A stretch of 6,597 nt of DNA from an uncultured Verrucomicrobiota bacterium (lineage in GTDB: Bacteria > Verrucomicrobiota > Kiritimatiellia > RFP12 > UBA1067): positions 1-6,597 of the forward strand of contig CAMPAF010000173.1 of the NCBI GenBank assembly GCA_946631535.1, written 5' to 3'. Numbering within the stretch: the stretch's first letter is position 1; the number at the start of each line of letters is the position of its first letter. The position numbers were made by a program, and so were the translations under genes. The notes below the pieces were generated by a model. It was not told the DNA's origin. It ran no database searches and saw only the letters and a program-made list of their open reading frames with translations. Shown piece by piece: positions 1 through 5,750 of this stretch.

Positions 1-137
1 GCACGTGGGCGTTTGGTTTCTTCGCGTTCATGATGCTCGTGCAGGTGCTGTGGGCGATCTTCTTCATGCCAGAGACGAAGGGCGGCACGATCGAAGACAT
101 CGAGCGGCGGCTGGGGATAGAAGGGTTAAAGGGTTAA
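1..137 (+). CDS. MFS sugar transporter, C-terminal end (partial)
   Basis: This is the last 44 codons of a gene that begins before the window; complete codons start at base 3 and the stop is TAA at 135-137. The translation is a hydrophobic segment rich in Phe, Met and Val (the last membrane helix), then FFMPETKGG and a charged tail containing IEDIERRLG. In the sugar porter branch of the major facilitator superfamily, PETKG directly after helix 12 followed by an acidic, Glu-rich tail is a hallmark, so a proton-coupled or facilitative sugar carrier in the inner membrane is the likely product. The substrate cannot be told from this fragment. The last five residues and the stop codon (from about base 123) are made of the first units of the G-rich repeat tract, so the repeat appears to have grown into, or shortened, the reading frame. 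Confidence 0.8.
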   Translation, partial: TWAFGFFAFMMLVQVLWAIFFMPETKGGTIEDIERRLGIEGLKG

Positions 138-237
138 AAGGTTAAAGGGTTAAAAGGTTATGAGGGTATAGGGTTATGTGGGGGTATAGGGTTATGGGGG
201 TATAGGGTTATGAGGTTAAGGGGGCAGAAAGTTAAAG
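112..237 (+). repeat. C-free G-rich imperfect repeat tract
   Basis: Two related repeat blocks lie between the transporter end and the tRNA promoter. Block A (123-160) alternates GGGTTAAA(A) and GGTTAAA(A). Block B has three perfect copies of the 15-mer GGGTATAGGGTTATG at 164-178, 182-196 and 198-212, spaced 18 and 16 bases apart. Decaying units (AGGTTAAG, AGTTAAAG) follow to 237. From 112 to 224 the + strand has no C at all (113 bases). Runs of three to five G recur, and 164-191 fits the G-quadruplex pattern of four G3+ tracts with loops of 4, 6 and 4. The G-rich strand is the non-template strand for the flanking rightward genes. No reading frame is evident beyond the transporter tail. Confidence 0.85.
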
Positions 238-250
238 AATGGTAACAACC

Positions 251-279
251 TTGCGTTGGGGCGGAGGTTTTGGTAAACT
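251..279 (+). promoter_or_regulatory. Promoter of tRNA-Lys
   Basis: A -35 hexamer TTGCGT (251-256) and a -10 hexamer TAAACT (274-279) are separated by 17 bp, and TGG precedes the -10, giving an extended -10. The predicted start near 286 is about six bases before the mature tRNA, the short leader expected for a tRNA gene. The same arrangement recurs at the two other promoters in the window. Confidence 0.65.
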
Positions 280-291
280 ACTCGCTCGCAC

Positions 292-367
292 GGGACTGTA
301 GCTCAGTTGGTAGAGCACGACACTTTTAATGTTGGGGTCGCGGGTCCGATCCCCGCCAGTCCCACCA
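292..367 (+). tRNA. tRNA-Lys(UUU)
   Basis: A full cloverleaf folds by eye. The acceptor stem GGGACTG (292-298) pairs with CAGTCCC (357-363), with discriminator A364 and encoded CCA 365-367. The D stem is GCTC/GAGC (301-304, 313-316) with GG in the loop. The anticodon stem CGACA/TGTTG (318-322, 330-334) has one G-U pair and loop CTTTTAA, giving anticodon UUU at 325-327. The variable loop has five bases (335-339). The T stem is GCGGG/CCCGC (340-344, 352-356). It decodes AAA and AAG as lysine, and the A discriminator agrees with bacterial tRNA-Lys. Odd: the T loop (345-351) reads TCCGATC, so position 55 is C where nearly all elongator tRNAs have U (pseudouridine). Confidence 0.95.
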
Positions 368-372
368 ACTCA

Positions 373-405
373 ACAGGTCAAGTATAATTACCCTGTATGT
401 TTTTT
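373..405 (+). terminator. Possible weak terminator after tRNA-Lys
   Basis: ACAGG (373-377) can pair with CCTGT (392-396) around a 14-base loop, and a run of six T follows at 400-405, three bases after the stem. The five-pair stem with a long loop is weak for intrinsic termination, but the position just past the tRNA and the T run fit. It is the only such element in this 99-base gap. Confidence 0.3.
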
Positions 406-426
406 CAATATCTTGTGGCCTTTGGG

Positions 427-441
427 GTTGCGAGGCGCAAC
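427..441. repeat. Perfect inverted repeat over the -35 box
   Basis: GTTGCG (427-432) and CGCAAC (436-441) are perfect inverted copies around AGG. The repeat covers the predicted -35 hexamer (428-433) of the downstream transporter gene, so it could be an operator for a repressor of that gene, or a small hairpin ending read-through from the tRNA. No T run follows, which argues against a terminator. The structure is seen; the role is inference. Confidence 0.4.
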
Positions 442-456
442 AGGTTGTGGTATCAT
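428..456 (+). promoter_or_regulatory. Promoter of the OFA-type transporter gene
   Basis: A -35 hexamer TTGCGA (428-433), a 17-bp spacer and a -10 hexamer TATCAT (451-456) preceded by TGG (extended -10). The expected transcription start near 463 is only about four bases before the ATG at 467, so the mRNA would be leaderless or almost so; no Shine-Dalgarno sequence lies before that ATG. Confidence 0.6.
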
Positions 457-466
457 ACGCCTCGCC

Positions 467-1732
467 ATGAGCAAATCAATAGGTTCACAACGGGTTTTCC
501 GTGCCGTTCTTCCGGCATTTCTTCTGGCTGTGTCAGTCGGCCAGATCTACGCGTTCACCAACTTCTCCACCGAGATTGCCAAGTACATCGGCGAGACGAA
601 GGGTGCAGTGCAGTTCGCGTTCTCCCTCGGCATCTTCTTCCTTGGCATGGGCGCGGCGTTCTTCGGCAAGATCGTCGAGCGAAACATCCGCCTGTCCACG
701 ATGATCGGTACCACATTGTTCATTTCCGGACTTCTCGTGACGGCGCTCGGCATCAAGATGAAGTCGCTGGCGCTCATATACCTGGGCTACGGATTCCTTG
801 TGGGAACGGGAACTGGCATCATCTACATCTCCCCCGTGAAGACGATGATGCTGTGGTTTCCGAACGCGAAGGCGATCGCCGCCGCCGTGCCGATCATCTC
901 GTTCGGTCTCGGCTCCACGCTTTCGACGATCCTCTACAAGGGCATCCACTGGGGAAGCGAGACGAGCTTCGCAATGTTCCAGCTTCGCGGGTTCGAGACG
1001 TACGGGATCGTCCGCACCTTCATGATCTTCGCGGCGTTCTACCTGCCGCCGATGCTCATATCGGCGCTGATCCTCAGGAAGCCGAAGGTCGAGCAGATGT
1101 CGTTCGCGCACGGCTTGCCGCAGTGCGAGTTCACCTACCTGGGCCTGGCGAAGGACGCATACTTCCTCCGCGCGTGGCTCTTCATGTTCCTGAACATCTC
1201 CTGCGGACTCTGCCTGATTCCGCTCGCGAAGCAGATGATGGACACGCCCGCGGTCGGCTATCCAGAGAAGCTGACGACGTGGGTGATCGCGCTCTGCGGA
1301 CTCATGAACGGCGGCGGGCGCTTCCTCTTCGCGTGGTGGAGCGACCGTCTCGCGCGCCGCGTGAACATACTGCTCTACATCCTCGGCATATCCGTGGGCG
1401 TGATGACGGCGAGCTGGTGGCCGCCGCTGATAGGTCTTGCGCTCCTAGTGATCAACGCCTGCTACGGCGCCGGCTTCTCGGTGATCCCTGGCATCCTTGC
1501 GGACCACTACGGCATGACGAACATCTCGAAGATACATGGCGCGGTGCTTTCCGCCTGGGGCGTGGCGGGGCTTGTGGGCAACCAGGCGGCCATCCTCGTG
1601 AGCGACCGGCTCGGCTTCGGGCATTCTGGCGTCGTGACGATGCTGGTGGTCCTGTACTCGCTGAACCTTGTGAACGTCCTGTTCCTGCGGAAGCATCGCC
1701 CCGCCTCCGAGTTCGCCCCCCAGAAGCCATAA
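467..1732 (+). CDS. MFS transporter, oxalate/formate antiporter (OFA)-like
   Basis: The 421-aa protein is a typical 12-helix MFS carrier of the inner membrane, with hydrophobic segments throughout, a central loop near residues 203-230 and a short polar tail. Motifs resembling the OFA/monocarboxylate family are GTGTGIIY (113-120), WFPNAKAIAAA (130-140), NGGGRFLFAWWSDRLARR (281-298), ADHYG (345-349) and AWGVAG (363-368). The family exchanges or symports small carboxylates such as oxalate, formate, lactate or pyruvate. In AWGVAG a Trp appears to sit where, as I recall, OxlT has its substrate-binding lysine in helix 11, so oxalate itself is not supported. The start is the ATG at 467: the frame is open back to 329, but that runs through the tRNA, and residues before MSKS are not MFS-like. 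There is no Shine-Dalgarno; the gene has its own promoter and lies 82 bases before the next gene. Confidence 0.85.
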   Translation: MSKSIGSQRVFRAVLPAFLLAVSVGQIYAFTNFSTEIAKYIGETKGAVQFAFSLGIFFLGMGAAFFGKIVERNIRLSTMIGTTLFISGLLVTALGIKMKSLALIYLGYGFLVGTGTGIIYISPVKTMMLWFPNAKAIAAAVPIISFGLGSTLSTILYKGIHWGSETSFAMFQLRGFETYGIVRTFMIFAAFYLPPMLISALILRKPKVEQMSFAHGLPQCEFTYLGLAKDAYFLRAWLFMFLNISCGLCLIPLAKQMMDTPAVGYPEKLTTWVIALCGLMNGGGRFLFAWWSDRLARRVNILLYILGISVGVMTASWWPPLIGLALLVINACYGAGFSVIPGILADHYGMTNISKIHGAVLSAWGVAGLVGNQAAILVSDRLGFGHSGVVTMLVVLYSLNLVNVLFLRKHRPASEFAPQKP

Positions 1733-1750
1733 ACCTTGCGCGAGTGCATG

Positions 1751-1779
1751 TTGTGGCGGCGGCGGGGTTTTGGTATAAT
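1751..1779 (+). promoter_or_regulatory. Promoter of the rpiB-glyA unit
   Basis: A -35 hexamer TTGTGG (1751-1756), a 17-bp spacer and a perfect -10 TATAAT (1774-1779), extended by TGG. The start would fall near 1786, leaving a leader of about 29 bases with a Shine-Dalgarno. Of the three promoters in the window this has the best -10 and the weakest -35. The spacer end GGTTTTGG is also found at the same place in the tRNA promoter. Confidence 0.7.
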
Positions 1780-1797
1780 CTTGACCTTGCGTTCAAC

Positions 1798-1804
1798 AGA
1801 AGGA
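1798..1804 (+). promoter_or_regulatory. Ribosome binding site of rpiB-glyA
   Basis: AGAAGGA lies ten bases before the ATG at 1815 and is a good match to the anti-Shine-Dalgarno sequence. It fixes the start at 1815 and contrasts with the transporter gene upstream, which has no such site. Confidence 0.6.
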
Positions 1805-1814
1805 AAAACTAATA

Positions 1815-3491
1815 ATGAAGATCGTCATCGGCGCCGACCACGGCGGATTTGAACTGAAGAAGTCCCTGATCGCATCATGTCCGGAGGCGACGTTCGTGGA
1901 CGTCGGCACGGACGCGGCGGAGAGCTGCGACTATCCCGACTACGCGGACGCCGTTGCGGAGGCCGTGGCGGGCGGCGAGGCAGACTTCGGAGTGCTCGTG
2001 TGCACCACTGGCATGGGCATGTCGATGGCTTCCAACCGTTTCCAGAACGTGCGCGCGGCCCTCTGCCGCGACGCGGAGGACGCCCGCATCGCGCGCGCCC
2101 ACAACGGCGCCAACGTCCTCTGCCTCGGCCAGAAGCGGACGGACGCGGCCGCAGCGGTTGATATCCTGAAGGCGTTCGTCGGCACGTCCGTGGACGACGC
2201 GGAGCGCCACGCGCGCCGTCGCGCGAAGCTCGAGCGCGCGCGCCGGCTGAGCGACTTCTCCGGACTCGCGAAGGACGATCCGGAGATCTACGCCGCCATC
2301 AAGGCGCAGGTGACGCAGGAGGACACGGAGATCAACCTCATCGCGTCCGAGAACACGTCCAGCCGCGCCGTTCGCCTCGCCGCCGGCAGCGTGCTGATGA
2401 ACAAGTACGCGGAAGGGTATCCGGGCAAGCGCTGGTATTCGGGCTGCCTCCCGGTTGACGCCGCAGAGGAGCTGGCGCGGACGCGCGCGTGCGCGCTCTT
2501 CGGCGCCGACCACGCGAACGTGCAGCCGCACTGCGGCTCCTCCGCCAACATGGCCGTGTACTTCGCCACGATCAAGCCGGGCGACACCATCCTCTCCCTT
2601 TCGCTCGACCAGGGCGGGCACCTCTCGCACGGCTCGCCGGTCAACTTCTCCGGCAAGCTCTACAACATCGTGCCGTACACGGTGGACCGCGCGACGGAGC
2701 GCATCGACTACGACGCTCTCGAGAAGCAGGCCCTCGAGGTGAAGCCGAAGATCCTACTTTCCGGCGCGAGCGCGTATCCGCGCGCCCTCGACTTCAAGCG
2801 GATCCGCGAGATCTGCGATAAGGCGGGCTGCATCATGATGGTGGACATGGCGCACATCGCCGGCCTCGTGGCTGGCGGCGCGCACGAGTCGCCTGTCCCG
2901 TACGCCGACTTCGTCACGACGACGACGCACAAGACGCTACGCGGGCCGCGCGGCGGCCTCGTCCTCTGCAAGGCGCAGTACGCCAAGGCGCTCGACAGCG
3001 CGGTGTTCCCAGGCATGCAGGGCGGTCCGCTCGAGAACATCATCGCCGCCAAGGCGGTCTGCTTCCGCGAGTGGATGCAGCCCGAGATGAAGGCATACGC
3101 GGCGCAGGTCGTCGCGAACTGCAAGGCCATGTGCAAGGCCGTGCAGGACCGCGGCTGGAGGATCGTCTCCGGCGGAACCGACAACCACCTCTTCCTCGTG
3201 GACGTGAAGGGCACGAAGGGCATCACCGGCAAGGACGCGGCGGCGGCGCTCGACAACGCCGGCATCGTCGTCAACAAGAACACGATTCCGTACGACACCG
3301 AGTCTCCCTTCAAGTGCTCCGGCATCCGTGTGGGCACAGCGTCCATCACGACGCGCGGCATGAAGGAGGCCGAGGCCGCTCTCATCGGCGGCTGGATCGC
3401 CGACATCCTCGACGACATCACCAACGTCGCCGTCCAGGCCGACGTCAAGGCCAAGGCCGCCGCCCTCACCGCGAAGTTCCTCGTGCCGTGA
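1815..3491 (+). CDS. rpiB-glyA: Fused ribose-5-phosphate isomerase B / serine hydroxymethyltransferase
   Basis: One uninterrupted 558-aa frame holds two complete cytosolic enzymes. Residues 1-145 are RpiB (ribulose 5-phosphate to ribose 5-phosphate): ADHGG at 7-11, the catalytic Cys63 in VCTTGMGMS, and RAHNGAN with His96. The usual Cys-Gly-Thr-Gly is Cys-Thr-Thr-Gly here. Residues about 150-558 are GlyA (serine plus tetrahydrofolate to glycine plus 5,10-methylene-tetrahydrofolate, PLP-dependent): NLIASEN (174-180), [10 protein letters not shown] (197-206), [20 protein letters not shown] (269-288), [11 protein letters not shown] (343-353), [14 protein letters not shown] with the PLP Lys373, FPGMQGGP (398-405), [11 protein letters not shown] (453-463) and [12 protein letters not shown] with Arg505. 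Both parts have normal family length (about 145 and 410). The joint (about 141-155) has no stop, frameshift or internal ATG with a Shine-Dalgarno; the nearest internal candidate, GTG at 2310, lies inside the conserved GlyA part. Start ATG is set by the AGAAGGA site. Confidence 0.95.
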   Translation: MKIVIGADHGGFELKKSLIASCPEATFVDVGTDAAESCDYPDYADAVAEAVAGGEADFGVLVCTTGMGMSMASNRFQNVRAALCRDAEDARIARAHNGANVLCLGQKRTDAAAAVDILKAFVGTSVDDAERHARRRAKLERARRLSDFSGLAKDDPEIYAAIKAQVTQEDTEINLIASENTSSRAVRLAAGSVLMNKYAEGYPGKRWYSGCLPVDAAEELARTRACALFGADHANVQPHCGSSANMAVYFATIKPGDTILSLSLDQGGHLSHGSPVNFSGKLYNIVPYTVDRATERIDYDALEKQALEVKPKILLSGASAYPRALDFKRIREICDKAGCIMMVDMAHIAGLVAGGAHESPVPYADFVTTTTHKTLRGPRGGLVLCKAQYAKALDSAVFPGMQGGPLENIIAAKAVCFREWMQPEMKAYAAQVVANCKAMCKAVQDRGWRIVSGGTDNHLFLVDVKGTKGITGKDAAAALDNAGIVVNKNTIPYDTESPFKCSGIRVGTASITTRGMKEAEAALIGGWIADILDDITNVAVQADVKAKAAALTAKFLVP

Positions 3492-5728
3492 CGGGCTTCG
3501 CTAAAACGGCGGCGTCGCTGGTGTTCGCGTTCCTGCTCGCGACGCTGCTTGGCGGGTGTTCCGACAGGAATGTCCCGGAGCCGTCGCTTGTGGCGCCTCC
3601 GCGAGCCGACGAGTCGCTGGAGCTCGTGCCCGCATGGGCCAAGCGCACGAACAACGTGGCGACGTTTAAGGCCAACTTCGCCAAGACCGGCGCCGCGCGC
3701 ACGATCTGGGACATCCCGTTCCAATGCGACCTCCGCGTGAGGTCGGGCATACAGTTCGACTTCTGGTGCGACGACCTGCGGCCGTTCACGGGCTTCAGCT
3801 GCTACTTCAAGAGCGGCAAGGGCTGGTACCACGGTTCCTTCTCGCCCGAGGAGGCCGGCAAGTGGCAGCGCGTCGTCGTCCGCAAGACGGAGACGCGCGT
3901 GGAGGACACGCCGGACGGCTGGGGCGCGATCACGCTCATGCGCATCTCCGGATGGCGCGGCGAGGCGGTCAACGCCACATGCCGGATCGCCAACGTGGCG
4001 TACCTCGGCGGCGGAAATCCGGACGTCGCGATCGTCTACGCAGGAGCGCAGGCTGCGAAGGGCGGGGCGGAAGGCAAGGCGTACTTGACGTTCGCCGCCA
4101 ACCTCTCCGCAACGCTCGAGTCGATCGGCATCGGCAGCTCGATGATCGCCGACTCCGATCTCACCACCAACCAGCTGGCCGCGGTCTCGGCCGTGATGCT
4201 GCCGTACAACACCTCGTTTCCTGCCGAGACGTTCCCGGCGCTCAAGCAGTTCGTAAGCTCCGGCCGGCGCATCTTCGCGTGCTATTCGATGCCGAAGGAG
4301 ATCGCCGACCTGATAGGCCTGAAGCAGAAGGGTGTGGTGCGCCCTCCCAAGCCGATCGCCGGCTTCCTCAAGAGAGGACGCGGGCTTCCGGGACAGCCGG
4401 ATTTCGCGCCGCAGGCGTCGTGGATGACGCAGCGGGTGGACCTGCCGCCGTTCGGGGCGAAGACTTTGGCGACATGGGCTGCCGGCGGCAAGGAATCGCT
4501 GCAGATGCCGGCTCTCGTGCGTACGCCTGCAGGCATATACATGGCGCACGTGTGGCTGGGTGGTTCCGACGGCGAAGCCGCCGCGCTGATGCGCGCGATC
4601 GTGTGCGACCTTGCGCCGTCGCTGAAGGCGAAGATAGAGGCGCGCGAGGCCGCCAAGGCGAAGCAGCGGGCGGACGACCGTGCGTGGCTTGAGGCGCAGA
4701 AGCCGAAGACGGGCGAGCATCGCGCGTTCTGGTGCCACAGCGCGTGGGGGCTGGGCGGCGGCCGCACGTGGGACGAGTCGGTGCGGATACTGAAGGAGAA
4801 CGGCTTCAACGCGCTTATGCCGAACCTGGCGTGGGGCGGGGCGGCGTTCTACAGGTCGAAGGTGCTTCCTGCGGCGGCGGAAGTGGCGACGCAGGGCGAT
4901 GCGCTAGAGCAGTGTCTTGCAGCCTGCCGCAAGCACGGGGTGGCATGCCACGTGTGGAAGGTGTGCTGGAACATGGGCAGCTGCGTCGATCCGGTGTTTT
5001 CGGCGAAGATGGCGGCGACCAACCGCACGCAGGTGGCGTACGGCGGCGAGTCTAAGCCGGGCTGGCTCTGCCCGTCGCACCCAGACAACCAGAAGATGGA
5101 GATCGAAGCGATGGTCGAGCTGGCGAAGAAGGGGGTGGACGGCATACATTTCGACTACATCCGCTACCCCGACGGCAACCATTGCTTCTGCGCTGGATGC
5201 CGCACGCGGTTCGAGGCGATGGCAGGCGGCACGGTGACGAACTGGCCAGGCGACGTTCGCAAGGACGAGCGGCTGAAGAAGCTGTGGCTGGACTTCCGCA
5301 CCTCCAACATCTCGTTCGTGGTGCGGACCGTGTCGCAGCGCGTGCGAGCCGAGGCTCCGGGCGTGAAGATTTCGGCGGCAGTGTTCCCGAGCGCGGAGAC
5401 GTCGCCGACGAACGTGGGGCAGGATTGGACGGCGTGGTGCCGAGCTGGTTGGCTCGACTTCGTCTGCCCGATGGACTACGTGGAGTCGTCTGCGCTCTTC
5501 AGGAACCAGGTGGCGGCGCAGAAGCGGTTTGTAGGCAAGGTGCCGATCTATCCTGGCATCGGGCTTTCCACGTGGCGCCACGACGGGAGGGAAGCGGTGC
5601 GTCTCGCAAAGCAGATACTTGCTGTGCGCGAACTGGGCGTGGGTGGGTTCACGGTGTTCAACTTCGACCGCCGGGCGGAGAAAGTCCTGCCCATGCTCCA
5701 TATGGGCGTCACGCGTGACGATCAGTAG
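3488..5728 (+). CDS. Lipoprotein with C-terminal GHL10-like glycosidase domain
   Basis: The start is GTG 3488, overlapping the glyA stop as GTGA. The same frame is open upstream to 3071 but there it is a shadow of glyA, and the signal peptide begins exactly at this GTG. The 746-aa protein has a lipoprotein signal (hydrophobic 8-21, lipobox LGGC with Cys24), so it should be membrane-anchored outside the cytoplasm. Residues about 45-172 are Trp- and Phe-rich and beta-like, possibly a carbohydrate-binding sandwich. Residues about 178-375 look like an alpha/beta GATase-like fold ([26 protein letters not shown]). A charged linker (380-405) leads to a TIM-barrel (about 410-740) of the GHL10/DUF187 type (Pfam PF02638): [28 protein letters not shown], the signature [11 protein letters not shown] (551-561), then [10 protein letters not shown] (566-575), and later DFVCPMDY (657-664). 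The group includes E. coli DigH, which cleaves denuded peptidoglycan strands; the substrate here is unknown. The fold assignment of the middle domain is tentative. Confidence 0.85.
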   Translation: MTGFAKTAASLVFAFLLATLLGGCSDRNVPEPSLVAPPRADESLELVPAWAKRTNNVATFKANFAKTGAARTIWDIPFQCDLRVRSGIQFDFWCDDLRPFTGFSCYFKSGKGWYHGSFSPEEAGKWQRVVVRKTETRVEDTPDGWGAITLMRISGWRGEAVNATCRIANVAYLGGGNPDVAIVYAGAQAAKGGAEGKAYLTFAANLSATLESIGIGSSMIADSDLTTNQLAAVSAVMLPYNTSFPAETFPALKQFVSSGRRIFACYSMPKEIADLIGLKQKGVVRPPKPIAGFLKRGRGLPGQPDFAPQASWMTQRVDLPPFGAKTLATWAAGGKESLQMPALVRTPAGIYMAHVWLGGSDGEAAALMRAIVCDLAPSLKAKIEAREAAKAKQRADDRAWLEAQKPKTGEHRAFWCHSAWGLGGGRTWDESVRILKENGFNALMPNLAWGGAAFYRSKVLPAAAEVATQGDALEQCLAACRKHGVACHVWKVCWNMGSCVDPVFSAKMAATNRTQVAYGGESKPGWLCPSHPDNQKMEIEAMVELAKKGVDGIHFDYIRYPDGNHCFCAGCRTRFEAMAGGTVTNWPGDVRKDERLKKLWLDFRTSNISFVVRTVSQRVRAEAPGVKISAAVFPSAETSPTNVGQDWTAWCRAGWLDFVCPMDYVESSALFRNQVAAQKRFVGKVPIYPGIGLSTWRHDGREAVRLAKQILAVRELGVGGFTVFNFDRRAEKVLPMLHMGVTRDDQ

Positions 5729-5739
5729 TCTTTCACATC

Positions 5740-5746
5740 AAGGAGG
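5740..5746 (+). promoter_or_regulatory. Strong Shine-Dalgarno of the beta-helix gene
   Basis: AAGGAGG, the strongest ribosome binding site in the window, ends four bases before ATG 5751. In-frame ATGs also lie at 5760 and 5763. The 5751 start is closer than usual but gives the arginine-containing n-region (MRR) of the signal peptide, so it is preferred. Confidence 0.7.
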
Positions 5747-5750
5747 CGAC

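Noticed and set aside
123..212. Telomere-like (GGGTTA)n repeat
   Set aside because: Units resemble GGGTTA but vary in length and always carry extra A or AT; the tract is internal between genes, so nothing supports a chromosome end.
383..388. TATAAT after the tRNA as a further promoter
   Set aside because: No -35-like hexamer lies 16 to 18 bases upstream (the region is the tRNA 3' end), and a better promoter lies at 428-456.
329..466. In-frame extension of the OFA-type transporter upstream to 329
   Set aside because: It begins inside tRNA-Lys and crosses the gene's own promoter; the residues before MSKS are not like any MFS N-terminus.
1733..1791. Recurring ACCTTGCG (248, 1733, 1784) as a regulatory site
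   Set aside because: The same 8-mer also occurs inside the lipoprotein coding region near 4608 and it sits at unrelated positions relative to each promoter.
397..1812. Long + strand frame over the transporter gene
   Set aside because: An Arg-, His- and Asp-rich shadow of the real frame with no membrane segments, a known artefact of GC-rich coding DNA.
3071..3487. Upstream extension of the lipoprotein frame
   Set aside because: It overlaps the conserved C-terminal part of GlyA, has a low-complexity Arg/Gly/His composition, and the lipoprotein signal peptide starts at the GTG at 3488.
2708..4738. 676-codon frame on the - strand
   Set aside because: It lies antisense to glyA and the lipoprotein gene, is Arg-rich with no recognisable domain, and both sense genes are firmly supported.
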